From positions 140,049 through 204,048 of the forward strand of contig NZ_JAQZAL010000009.1 of assembly GCF_028737205.1 (NCBI RefSeq): 64,000 nucleotides of DNA, given 5' to 3'. Both the position numbers and the translations under genes were made by a program. Positions 16,594 through 24,884 of this stretch are shown here, in pieces (the first letter of the stretch is position 1; every line of letters starts with the position of its first letter). This stretch comes from Actinomycetospora lutea (GTDB lineage: Bacteria > Actinomycetota > Actinomycetes > Mycobacteriales > Pseudonocardiaceae). The notes under the pieces are model-generated. The model was not told where the DNA came from and ran no database searches. It saw nothing but the letters and a program-made list of their open reading frames with translations.

Positions 16594-16606
16594 TCTGCGG
16601 TGGAGA
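16594..16606. promoter_or_regulatory. Putative IclR operator, site 3 (permease / ThDP enzyme)
   Basis: TCTGC-GGT-GGAGA matches the other two sites except for one base in the right arm. It lies within TTCTCTGCGGTGGAGAA, between the divergent permease (start 16572) and ThDP enzyme (start 16630). A reversed half-site, GCAGA, is at 16583-16587. Confidence 0.45.
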
Positions 16607-16629
16607 AGAGTGTCTGGCAGGCTCGACCC

Positions 16630-18297
16630 GTGTCAACCGTCACAGGGAGCACCGGTGCCGACCTGGTCGTCGCCTGCCTGGCCGCCGAGGGCGTCGACGT
16701 CGTCGCCGGCGTGCCCGGCACGACGGTCATGGACGTGATCGACGCGATCGCCCGCCACGACCGCGTCCGCTACCTGGCGACGCGCCACGAGCAGGTGGCG
16801 GGGTTCCTCGCCGACGGGCTGTCGCGCGGGGGCGGGCTCGGCGCGTGCCTGGTCTCGCGGGGACCGGGCGCGGCGAACGCGGCCATCGCCGTGCAGAACG
16901 CCTACGACGAGTCGGTGCCGATGCTGCTGCTCGTCGGGCAGGTCGCCGACCGGATCGTCGAGCGCCGCGCCTTCGAGGAGGCCGACGTCGTCGCCACCTT
17001 CCGGCCGATGAGCAAGTGGGCGGTCGAGGTCCGGCGCGCCGACCGCATCCCCGAGCTGCTCCAGCGCGCGGTCCGCACCGCGGTGACCGGGCGGCCCGGG
17101 CCGGTCGTGGTGTCGCTGCCCCTCGACGTCCTGCAGGACACGGTCGAGGGCGTCGCTCCCGCCCGCCGGTGGCGCGCCCGGCCGCCGGCACCCGACGCCG
17201 AGGGCGTCGCCGCGGCGGCCGCGGTGATCGCCGAGGCGGCCCGTCCGCTCGTGATCGTCGGCGGCGGGGCCGCCGGGGCGCCCGGGGTGCTGACGGCGCT
17301 CGCCGACCGGGCGGGCGCACCGCTGGTGACCACCTGGCTGCGCCAGGGCGCGGTGTCCCACGACCACCCCGCGTACCTCGGGTCGCTGGGCTACGGGGTC
17401 CACGACGTCACCTGGCGCGCCGCCGCGGAGGCCGACGTCGTGGTGGCGCTGGGCTGCCGGTTCTCCGAGTTCAGCACCCGGCGCTGGACGCTGCTCGCCG
17501 AGGACGTCCGCCTCGTGCACGTCGACGTCGACCCCGTCGAGCTGGGTCGCGTGTACGTGCCCGAGATCGGCCTGGTCGCCGACGCCGCGGCGGCCGCGAC
17601 CGCCCTGACCGCGGCCCTGCCGGCGCCGCCGGCGGAGCGCCTCGACCGGCGGAAACGGCTGCGCGTGGAGTACGAGGAGGCGTCGTCGCCCGACTCCCCC
17701 GTGCTCGACGCCGACGACCCCCGCGGCGGGGTGAGCAGCCGCGCGGCCGTCGCGGCCCTGCAGCCCCTCGCCGAGCGCGACGACGTCCGGCTCGTCCAGG
17801 ACGCGCCGAGCTTCGGGCCGTGGACCCACCGCTACCTGCGCCTGCCCGGGCCCGGGCGCTTCTCCGGCTCCGCCGGTGGGGCGATGGCGTGGGGCCTGCC
17901 CGCCGCCATGGGCCTGACGCTCGCCGACCCCGCGCGCCGCGCGGTGTGCGTCAGCGGCGACGGCAGCTTCTGGATGGTCGCCCAGGACCTCGAGACCTGC
18001 GTGCGCGAGGGCATCCCGGTCGTCAACGTCGTGATGAACAACAACGCCTACGGCAACACCCGCGACCGCCAGCGCCTCGCCCACGAGGAGCGCTACCTCG
18101 GCGTCTTCTACGGCAACGCCGACCTCGCGGCGTTCGCGCGGTCGCTGGGCGGGTTCGGGGTCCGCGTCGAGCGCGACGAGGAGCTCGCCCCGGCGCTGCG
18201 CGCGGCCCTCGACCAGGACCTGCCCGCGGTGATCGACGTCATCCAGGACCCGATGTACGGGCTGCCGCCCGGCCTGGTCCCGCCGGCGTCGCGGTGA
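16630..18297 (+). CDS. Thiamine diphosphate-dependent enzyme (acetolactate synthase/benzoylformate decarboxylase-like)
   Basis: A 555-aa three-domain ThDP enzyme. The catalytic Glu54 is in RHEQVAGFLADG, the central domain carries LVIVGGGAAGAP, and the ThDP-magnesium motif runs from GDGSFWM to NNNAYGN (about residues 440-470). The fold covers acetolactate synthase, benzoylformate decarboxylase and oxalyl-CoA decarboxylase; the exact reaction cannot be read from the sequence. Start GTG 16630 gives the canonical N-terminus (TGADLVVACLAAEGVDVVAG). Its location beside a dicarboxylate permease under a shared operator suggests a 2-oxo acid decarboxylase or carboligase in this pathway. The next gene follows after 8 nt. 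Confidence 0.85.
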   Translation: MSTVTGSTGADLVVACLAAEGVDVVAGVPGTTVMDVIDAIARHDRVRYLATRHEQVAGFLADGLSRGGGLGACLVSRGPGAANAAIAVQNAYDESVPMLLLVGQVADRIVERRAFEEADVVATFRPMSKWAVEVRRADRIPELLQRAVRTAVTGRPGPVVVSLPLDVLQDTVEGVAPARRWRARPPAPDAEGVAAAAAVIAEAARPLVIVGGGAAGAPGVLTALADRAGAPLVTTWLRQGAVSHDHPAYLGSLGYGVHDVTWRAAAEADVVVALGCRFSEFSTRRWTLLAEDVRLVHVDVDPVELGRVYVPEIGLVADAAAAATALTAALPAPPAERLDRRKRLRVEYEEASSPDSPVLDADDPRGGVSSRAAVAALQPLAERDDVRLVQDAPSFGPWTHRYLRLPGPGRFSGSAGGAMAWGLPAAMGLTLADPARRAVCVSGDGSFWMVAQDLETCVREGIPVVNVVMNNNAYGNTRDRQRLAHEERYLGVFYGNADLAAFARSLGGFGVRVERDEELAPALRAALDQDLPAVIDVIQDPMYGLPPGLVPPASR

Positions 18298-18305
18298 GAT
18301 CGGCG

Positions 18306-19298
18306 ATGACCCGCATCCCGGTCACGCTGGCCTGCTGGGACTACGACCGCACCCGCGCGCTCGAGGACGGCACGGTCACCGTCGACGGCGTCGACCTCAC
18401 CTACCTGCGGCTCCCGGTCGAGGAGACGTTCTTCCGCATGCTGCGCCACGGCGAGTTCGACGCGGCCGAGATGTCGCTGGCGTCCTTCGTGACGCGCGTC
18501 GCCGCCGGGGACCGCCCCTTCGTCGCGATCCCGGTCTTCCCCTCGCGCGCCTTCCGCCACCACGGGATCTACGTGCACACCGGCGCCGGCATCCGCGAGC
18601 CCGCCGACCTGGCCGGGCGCGTCGTCGGCGTGCCCGAGTACCAGCTGACGGCGTGCGTGTGGATCCGCGGCATCCTCGCCGACCACCACGACGTCCCCGT
18701 GGCCTCGGTGCGCTACCGCACCGGCGGCATGCACGCCCCGGGCCGCGTCGAGAAGCAGGCGCTCGCCCTGCCCCCGGAGATCGACGTCGCGCCGATCCCG
18801 CCGGACCGCACGCTCGCGGACATGCTCGTCACCGGGGAGATCGACGCGCTCTACGCCCCCCGCACGCCGCGCCCGCTGCGCGAGGGGAACCCGGCCGTCG
18901 CGCGCCTGTTCGCCGACCCCCGCGCCGCCGAGGAGAACTACGCCGCGGCCACCGGCATCTTCCCGATCATGCACGTGATCGTCCTGCGCGCCGACGTGCA
19001 CGAGCGCGTCCCGTGGCTCGCCCGCTCACTGACCGACGCGTTCTGCCGCGCCAAGGCCGTCACCGAGGAGCGGCTCGACGAGGTCGCGGCGAACCCGACG
19101 ATGCTGCCCTGGCTCTACGACGAGATCGCCCGCGTGCGCGCCCTGCTCGGGCACGACTTCTGGCCCTACGGGCTCGAGCCCAACCGGCACGTGCTCACCA
19201 CGTTCCTGCGCCACGCGCACGAGCAGGGGCTGACGGCGCGACGCCTCACCCCCGACGAGCTGTTCGTGCCCTCGACGCACGAGGCGCACGTGGTCTAG
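18306..19298 (+). CDS. 4,5-dihydroxyphthalate decarboxylase-like / solute-binding-fold protein
   Basis: A 330-aa protein of the family annotated as 4,5-dihydroxyphthalate decarboxylase (Pht5-like), which shares the periplasmic-binding fold of NMT1/THI5 proteins. It begins TRIPVTLACWDYDRTRALED, has FDAAEMSLASFVTR near residue 55 and the hinge region LAGRVVGVPEYQLTACVWIR near 105. No signal peptide or lipobox is present, so a cytoplasmic enzyme is more likely than a transport receptor. If it is a decarboxylase, the cluster encodes two unrelated candidate decarboxylases. It is probably co-transcribed with the ThDP enzyme. Its TAG stop shares the palindrome CTAG with the stop of the convergent AraC gene. 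Confidence 0.8.
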   Translation: MTRIPVTLACWDYDRTRALEDGTVTVDGVDLTYLRLPVEETFFRMLRHGEFDAAEMSLASFVTRVAAGDRPFVAIPVFPSRAFRHHGIYVHTGAGIREPADLAGRVVGVPEYQLTACVWIRGILADHHDVPVASVRYRTGGMHAPGRVEKQALALPPEIDVAPIPPDRTLADMLVTGEIDALYAPRTPRPLREGNPAVARLFADPRAAEENYAAATGIFPIMHVIVLRADVHERVPWLARSLTDAFCRAKAVTEERLDEVAANPTMLPWLYDEIARVRALLGHDFWPYGLEPNRHVLTTFLRHAHEQGLTARRLTPDELFVPSTHEAHVV

Positions 19299-20179
19299 CG
19301 CTGGGCGCGGATCGTCCCCGGGGTGGCGCCGAGGCGCTTCTTGACGACCCGGTTCATGTGGCTCTGGTCGGCGAACCCGCAGGTCCGGGCGATCTCGGGC
19401 AGCGGCGTGCTCGTGCGTTGCAGCAGCAGCCGCGCGCGGTCGAGGCGCCGGCGCAGGACGAACTCGTGGGGCGTCGTCCCGGTCGAGCCGCGGAACTGGC
19501 GCGCGAAGTGGAACTTGGACAGGCCCACGGAGGCCGCGAGGTCGTCGAGCGTGAGCCGCTGGTGGAGATGGGTCTGGATGTAGTCGCGGACGAGGTGCTC
19601 CTGGCGGAAGTTCAGGCACTCGGGCGCGTCGGGGCTGCGGAACAGGATGTTCGCGTGCCGGCGCAGGATCGTCACCGAGAGCTGGGTGGTCAGCGCGTCG
19701 ACCAGCAGCTCGCTGCCGACGCCGCCCTGCGCCGCCTCCTGGGCGATGGTCATCGCGGTCCGGTGGATGGCGGGGTCGTCGGCCTTGATGGTGTCGTGCA
19801 GCTCGACGTCCTCGACCTCGCGGTCGTACATCTCGCGGCAGGTCGCCGCGAGCTGCTCGTGGGTCAGGTAGACGTGCACGACCTCGATCGGCGTGTCCCA
19901 CGTCCAGTGCGACTCGGCCGCCCGTGTCAGCAGCGACACGTCCCCGGGGCGCAGCTGCTCGTGGTGCCAGGTGCTGTCGATCCGGCGGCGCATGTCGGTG
20001 ACGCCCCGCCGATAGGCGACGACCATGAAGTCGCGCATCGCGGGGACCTCGACGTCCGAGTCCTCGTAGCGGTAGCCACGGACCGAGACGCCCCGCCAGC
20101 TGTCGTCCGGGCTGCACACGGTGAGGTCGCCCGGCACCCAGGTCGGCAGTTGGTCGGGGACGATGAGCTCGTCGGTCAT
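19295..20179 (-). CDS. AraC-family transcriptional regulator
   Basis: A 294-aa regulator with an N-terminal cupin-type sensor region resembling AraC_binding_2 proteins and a C-terminal AraC/XylS DNA-binding domain (about residues 190-290). The two helix-turn-helix units are visible at LTLDDLAASVGLSKFHFARQ and TPLPEIARTCGFADQSHMNR. It is divergent from the Baeyer-Villiger monooxygenase operon and is the likely activator of it. A 272-bp divergent region holds a perfect 16-bp palindrome (20223-20238). Its stop overlaps the stop of the upstream convergent gene by 4 nt. Confidence 0.9.
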   Translation of the reverse strand: MTDELIVPDQLPTWVPGDLTVCSPDDSWRGVSVRGYRYEDSDVEVPAMRDFMVVAYRRGVTDMRRRIDSTWHHEQLRPGDVSLLTRAAESHWTWDTPIEVVHVYLTHEQLAATCREMYDREVEDVELHDTIKADDPAIHRTAMTIAQEAAQGGVGSELLVDALTTQLSVTILRRHANILFRSPDAPECLNFRQEHLVRDYIQTHLHQRLTLDDLAASVGLSKFHFARQFRGSTGTTPHEFVLRRRLDRARLLLQRTSTPLPEIARTCGFADQSHMNRVVKKRLGATPGTIRAQR

Positions 20180-20222
20180 CTGCTCGACCCCTCACCGTTC
20201 GTGCCTGCCCCATCACGGTAAG

Positions 20223-20238
20223 CGTGACCCGGGTCACG
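20223..20238. promoter_or_regulatory. Perfect 16-bp palindrome with GTGA-N6-TCAC core
   Basis: CGTGACCCGGGTCACG lies 43 nt upstream of the AraC start and 213 nt upstream of the monooxygenase start. GTGA-N6-TCAC is the core of CRP/GlxR-type sites, so carbon catabolite or cAMP-type control of the locus is possible. The rest of the 272-bp divergent region shows no other clear element. Confidence 0.5.
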
Positions 20239-20451
20239 GGACCAGGGGACAGCAAGGGTGTCCAACGCCCGGTTGCGCACGTCCAACGTCCTTCTCGCGC
20301 CCGTCGCGGGCCGTCTGAGCTGCGACGACGCCGGTGCTGCGCGATCGGCACCGCAAGCCCGTCCCATCGCGGCGGCGGATCGTCCAAGCCCGCGCCCGCC
20401 CGCCGGCCCCACCGTGCTCCCACCACCCCTGCGGGACGAGGAGCGACGCCG

Positions 20452-22134
20452 ATGTCCACCACCACGGAGAGCCCACCCGGGAGCGGCACCGACACGGTGG
20501 ACGCGGTGATCATCGGCGCCGGCTTCTCGGGCCTCTACATGCTGCACAAGCTGCGCGACGAGCTCGGCCTGCACACGCGCGTGGTCGAGGCCGGCGACGG
20601 GGTGGGGGGCACCTGGTACTGGAACCGCTACCCGGGCGCGCGGTCGGACTCGGACTCCTACATCTACGGCTTCACCTTCGACCGCGACCTCTGGGAGTCG
20701 TGGGAGTGGAGCGAGCGGTACCCGGAGTCGCACGACATCCGCCGCTACCTCGAGCACGTCGCCGAGCGCTTCGACCTCGCGAAGGACATCACCTTCGGCA
20801 CGCGGGTGACCGCCGCGACCTGGGACGACGAGCACGCCCACTGGACGGTGACCACCGACGGCGGGGAGACCGTCGTCGCCACCTACGTGATCTCCGCGGT
20901 GGGCGCGCTGTCCGCGTCGAATACCCCGCAGTTCGCGGGCATCGACACCTTCGCCGGCCCGATCTACCACACCGGGGAGTGGCCCCACGAGGACGTGGAC
21001 TTCCGCGGCCGGCGGGTCGGCATGATCGGCTCCGGCGCCAGCGCCGTACAGGCCACGCCGCTGATCGCGGCGCAGGCCGCCGAGCTGACGGTATTCCAGC
21101 GGACCGCGAACTACATCGTCCCGGCCAACAACGGACCGGTCGACGAGGACGTCAAGGCCGAGCGTCTGAAGGACTGGGCCGGCATCCGCGAGCGCATCCA
21201 GAACTCGAACTTCGGCTTCGAGCTCTACCTGCAGGAGAAGGGTGCGGCCGACGCCTCCGACGAGGAGCGCGAGGCGCTGCTCGAGGACTTCTGGAACCGC
21301 GGCGGCTTCCACATCTGGCTGGGCTCCTACGCCGACATCTTCTTCTCCACCGAGGCCAACGACCTGGTGCGGGGGTTCCTCGACCGCAAGATCCGGGAGA
21401 AGGTGCACGACCCCGCGACCGCGGAGCTGCTCGTCCCGAAGGGCCATCCCTTCGGCTGCAAGCGCAACCCGCTGGACTCGGGGTACTTCGAGACCTTCAA
21501 CGAACCCCACGTCCACCTCGTGGACGTGAAGTCGAACCCGATCGCGGCGATCACCGAGCACGGGCTGCGGCTCTCCGACGGCACCGAGTACACGGTCGAC
21601 GCCCTGGTGTTCGCCACCGGCTTCGACGCGATGACCGGGCCGCTGCACCGCATCGACCTCCGCGGTCGCGGCGGGCAGCTGCTCCGCGAGAAGTGGGCGG
21701 AGGGCCCGCGCACGTACCTCGGGCTGATGAGCCACGGCTTCCCGAACCTGTTCACGGTGACCGGCCCGCAGAGCCCGTCGGTGCTGTCGAACATGCCGGT
21801 GTCGATCGAGCAGCACGTCGACTACATCGGCCGGATCATCGACGACCTGCGCGCGCGGGGCGCCGCCCGGATCGAGCCGACCAGGGAGGCCGAGGACGGC
21901 TGGTGCGCCTACAACCAGGAGATCGCGAACGCGACGCTCTTCCCGACGGCGGACACCTGGTACATGGGCGCGAACATCCCCGGCAAGCCGCGGCAGTTCC
22001 TGCCGAACCTCGACTTCGTCGGCCCGTACCGGGCCAAGTGCGACCGGATCGCCGAGAACGGCTGGGAGGGCTTCGCCATCGACAGGCAGGCCGTGCCGCC
22101 CGGCGAGCACGTGTACACCTGGGCGGTGGCGTGA
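20452..22134 (+). CDS. Baeyer-Villiger monooxygenase (type I, CHMO-like)
   Basis: A 560-aa flavoprotein monooxygenase. The first Rossmann motif, VIIGAGFSGLYMLHKL, is near residue 20, followed by the family region VGGTWYWNRYPGARSDSD. The type I BVMO fingerprint FxGxxxHxxxW appears as FAGPIYHTGEWP near 165-176, and the second Rossmann motif is MIGSGASAVQ near 190. It converts a ketone to an ester or lactone using NADPH and oxygen. The start is supported by GAGGAG 8-13 nt upstream. It overlaps the downstream hydrolase start, so the ester product is probably hydrolysed by that partner. Substrate specificity is not evident. Confidence 0.93.
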   Translation: MSTTTESPPGSGTDTVDAVIIGAGFSGLYMLHKLRDELGLHTRVVEAGDGVGGTWYWNRYPGARSDSDSYIYGFTFDRDLWESWEWSERYPESHDIRRYLEHVAERFDLAKDITFGTRVTAATWDDEHAHWTVTTDGGETVVATYVISAVGALSASNTPQFAGIDTFAGPIYHTGEWPHEDVDFRGRRVGMIGSGASAVQATPLIAAQAAELTVFQRTANYIVPANNGPVDEDVKAERLKDWAGIRERIQNSNFGFELYLQEKGAADASDEEREALLEDFWNRGGFHIWLGSYADIFFSTEANDLVRGFLDRKIREKVHDPATAELLVPKGHPFGCKRNPLDSGYFETFNEPHVHLVDVKSNPIAAITEHGLRLSDGTEYTVDALVFATGFDAMTGPLHRIDLRGRGGQLLREKWAEGPRTYLGLMSHGFPNLFTVTGPQSPSVLSNMPVSIEQHVDYIGRIIDDLRARGAARIEPTREAEDGWCAYNQEIANATLFPTADTWYMGANIPGKPRQFLPNLDFVGPYRAKCDRIAENGWEGFAIDRQAVPPGEHVYTWAVA

Positions 22135-23186
22135 TGATCGACAATCCCTACTACTCCCCCGAGTTCCACGGCGAGTACGAGCTGGTCGGCGTCGGGCGGC
22201 TGGATCTCGAGGAGGGCGGGGCGATCCCCGACTGCCGGCTCGCGGTGGCGACCTTCGGCTCGCCCGGCAACCCGCCGATCCTGGTGCCGACGTGGTACTC
22301 GGGCACCCACCAGATCTTCCGCGAGCTGTACATCGGCGAGGGCCATGCGCTCGACCCGTCGCGGTACTTCATCGTCGTGGTCGACCAGATCGGCAACGGG
22401 CTGTCGACCTCGCCGCACAACGCCGCGGGCGCCAACGAGGGGATCGCGATGTCGGCGTTCCCCCACGTCCGCATCGGGGACGACGTCGTCGCGCAGGAGC
22501 GGCTGCTGCGCGAGCACTTCGGGATCGAGCGCCTCGAGCTCGTCGTCAGCGGGTCGATGGGCGCGCAGCAGACCTACGAGTGGGCGGTGCGGTTCCCGGA
22601 CAAGGTGCGCCGCGCCGCCCCGATCGCGGCCACCGCGCAGAACACCGATCACGACTTCCTGTTCGCGCGCACCCTGATCGAGGCGATCACCTCGGATCCC
22701 GGGTTCGCCGGGGGCGAGTACGCGTCGAACGCCGAGGTGGTGGCGGGGCTCGAGCGCCACGCCCGGATGTGGGGCGTGATGGGCTTCTCCACGGAGTTCT
22801 GGAAGCAGCGCGTCTACACCGCGCTGGGCTTCGAGGACATGGACGCGTTCCTCTCCGGGTTCCTGCAGCCCTACTTCACCGCCATGGATCCCGACGACCT
22901 GCTCGCGATGGCCTGGAAGTGGCAGCGCGGCGACGTCGCCCGGCACACCGGCGGCGACCTCGCGGCGGCCCTCGGGCGGATCACCGCGAAGACGTTCGTC
23001 ATGCCGATCAGCGAGGACATGTTCTTCCCGGTGCGCGACTGCGCCGCCGAGCAGGCCCTGATCAAGGGCTCCGAGCTACGGGTCGTCGACGACGTCCTGG
23101 GCCACCTCGGGCTCTTCGCCGTGAACCCCGAGTTCATGCCCCAGATCGACACCCACCTGCGCGAACTACTGGACACCCCGGTATGA
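22134..23186 (+). CDS. MetX-like alpha/beta hydrolase, probable esterase partner of the BVMO
   Basis: A 350-aa alpha/beta-hydrolase resembling homoserine O-acetyltransferase (MetX). Early sequence includes GSPGNPPILVPTWYSGTHQI, the nucleophile Ser is in VSGSMGAQQTYEWA (near residue 140), an acid is likely in ISEDMFFP and the His in VLGHLGLF near 325. True MetX has a GxSMGG elbow and a deeper substrate pocket; here it reads GSMGAQ, and relatives are often plain esterases. The ATG overlaps the last base of the BVMO stop codon (TGATG), so the two are coupled. Hydrolysis of the ester made by the BVMO is the most economical role. Confidence 0.82.
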   Translation: MIDNPYYSPEFHGEYELVGVGRLDLEEGGAIPDCRLAVATFGSPGNPPILVPTWYSGTHQIFRELYIGEGHALDPSRYFIVVVDQIGNGLSTSPHNAAGANEGIAMSAFPHVRIGDDVVAQERLLREHFGIERLELVVSGSMGAQQTYEWAVRFPDKVRRAAPIAATAQNTDHDFLFARTLIEAITSDPGFAGGEYASNAEVVAGLERHARMWGVMGFSTEFWKQRVYTALGFEDMDAFLSGFLQPYFTAMDPDDLLAMAWKWQRGDVARHTGGDLAAALGRITAKTFVMPISEDMFFPVRDCAAEQALIKGSELRVVDDVLGHLGLFAVNPEFMPQIDTHLRELLDTPV

Positions 23187-23199
23187 GGAGGACGCGACC

Positions 23200-24261
23200 A
23201 TGAGCGACACGATGAAGGCCCTGGCGTTCCTGGGCTCGGGCAAGGTCGGGCTCGTCGAGCGGGCGATCCCGCACGCGGGCCCGGGCGACGCGGTCGTGCG
23301 GACCACGGCCTCGCTGATCTGCACGTCCGACGTGCACACCGTCGCCGGCCTGCTGCCGGTGCCCGAGGGCCGGCTCCTCGGGCACGAGAGCGTCGGCGTC
23401 GTGCACGAGATCGGCGAGGGCGTGACGTCGGTGCGGGTCGGCGACCGCGTGGCCGTCAACGCCGTCACCCCGGACGGGACGTGCGACAACTGCCAGGCCG
23501 GCTACACCTCGCAGTGCCGCGGCGCGCTCGGCGGCTACCGGTTCACCGTCCAGAAGGACGGCAACATGGCCGAGTACTTCCACGTGAACGACGCCGACTA
23601 CAACCTCGCGCCGATCCCGGAGGGTCTCGCCGACGAGGTCGCGGTCTACGCCTGCGACATGCTCTCGACCGGCTTCATCGGCTCCGAGAACGCGAACATC
23701 CCCATCGGTGGGACGGTCGCGATCTTCGCCCAGGGCGCGGTCGGGCTGTCCGCGACCATCGGCGCGAAGCTGCGCGGCGCCGGGCTCGTCATCACGGTCG
23801 AGGGCATCCCCGGCCGCCAGGAGCTGTCACGGCGCTTCGGCGCGGACGTCGTCCTCGACCCGGCGTCGGGGAACGTCGCCGAGCAGATCGTCGAGCTGAC
23901 CGACGGCGGCGCGGACTCGACGGTCGAGGCGCTGGGCAACCAGGTCACCTTCGAGGGCGCGCTCTACGCCACCCGGCCCGGCGGCACGCTGTCCAACGTC
24001 GGCTACCACGGCGAGTCGGGCCCGACGGTGACGATGCCGCTCGACGCCTGGGGTCTCGGGATGGCCGGCAAGAAGATCGTCACCGACCTCTGCCCGGGCG
24101 GCCGGTTGCGGATGGAACGCCTCATGCGCCTACTGGTCAACGGCAAGGTCGACCCGACCCCGATGACCACGCACCGGATGGGGATCGACCAGGTCGAGGA
24201 GGGCTTCGCGATGATGAGCGAGAAGCGCGACGGGATCGTGAAGCCGCTGATCACGTTCTGA
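23200..24261 (+). CDS. Zinc-type alcohol dehydrogenase (MDR superfamily)
   Basis: A 353-aa medium-chain dehydrogenase resembling secondary alcohol dehydrogenases. The catalytic zinc region is CTSDVHTV (near residue 41) and LGHESVGVVHEIG (near 62-74). The structural-zinc loop is partial, CDNCQAGYTSQC, with three cysteines visible. The cofactor loop AIFAQGAVGLSATIGAK is near 175-190. Oxidation of a secondary alcohol would deliver the ketone for the BVMO upstream, forming an alcohol-ketone-ester-acid plus alcohol route. An AGGAGG ribosome binding site is 8 nt before the ATG, 13 nt after the hydrolase stop. It is the last gene of this operon. Confidence 0.88.
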   Translation: MSDTMKALAFLGSGKVGLVERAIPHAGPGDAVVRTTASLICTSDVHTVAGLLPVPEGRLLGHESVGVVHEIGEGVTSVRVGDRVAVNAVTPDGTCDNCQAGYTSQCRGALGGYRFTVQKDGNMAEYFHVNDADYNLAPIPEGLADEVAVYACDMLSTGFIGSENANIPIGGTVAIFAQGAVGLSATIGAKLRGAGLVITVEGIPGRQELSRRFGADVVLDPASGNVAEQIVELTDGGADSTVEALGNQVTFEGALYATRPGGTLSNVGYHGESGPTVTMPLDAWGLGMAGKKIVTDLCPGGRLRMERLMRLLVNGKVDPTPMTTHRMGIDQVEEGFAMMSEKRDGIVKPLITF

Positions 24262-24395
24262 GCGCGGTGCCGTGTCCGGCGGGGTCGTCGGCGTGCGCGT
24301 CGGCCTGACGATCCTGCCGGAGCACGACCCGTCTATAAGTGCGTGCTGATATCGTCGGAGTGCCCTTCTCGCCGGCAGACCGGGAGCGCTCCGCC

Positions 24396-24884
24396 ATGAG
24401 GTACACCGTCTCGATCGAGCTCGGCCTGCCGCGGGAGAGGGCGGTCCAGCTGCTCGCCGACTCCGCGCACCTGCCGAAGTGGCTACGAGGCCTGGTGCTG
24501 CACGAGCCGCGGAACGGGATGCACGGGCAGGTCGGCACCCAGTCCCGGGTCGTGCTGCGGATGGGGCAGCAGGAGATGGAGTGCACCGAGACCATCACGC
24601 GCCGGGAGCCGGCGAGCCTGCACGGGATCCCGAGCGACCGCGTCGTCCACTTCGACCGCGAGATCGTCGCCGAGGGCATGTGGAGTGCCGTGCGCGACCG
24701 GCTGACCGAAGCCGGTCCGGAGACGACGCTCTGGGAGAGCGAGAACGAGTACCGGTTCACGGGCCTGCCGATGCGACTCATGGCGCCCGTCATGCGCGGC
24801 GCCTTCCGCAAGCAGTCGCGCCAGCACCTGCAGGACTTCAAGGCGTTCGCCGAGCAGGGAACGGACGTCCGCGAAGCAGGTTGA
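24396..24884 (+). CDS. SRPBCC (START-like) family protein
   Basis: A 162-aa protein of the SRPBCC fold, which forms a hydrophobic ligand cavity. Recognisable parts are MRYTVSIELGLPRERAVQLL at the N-terminus, the acidic central strands RVVLRMGQQEMECTETI and the C-terminal helix PVMRGAFRKQSRQHLQDFKA. Family members bind lipids or polyketides or act as cyclases; no catalytic residue is evident. The ATG at 24396 fits the fold start; the open frame continues upstream without homology. The 134-bp gap before it shows no clear operator, only an AT-rich patch (CTATAAG) near 24332. It ends directly against the convergent HNH gene. Confidence 0.72.
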   Translation: MRYTVSIELGLPRERAVQLLADSAHLPKWLRGLVLHEPRNGMHGQVGTQSRVVLRMGQQEMECTETITRREPASLHGIPSDRVVHFDREIVAEGMWSAVRDRLTEAGPETTLWESENEYRFTGLPMRLMAPVMRGAFRKQSRQHLQDFKAFAEQGTDVREAG

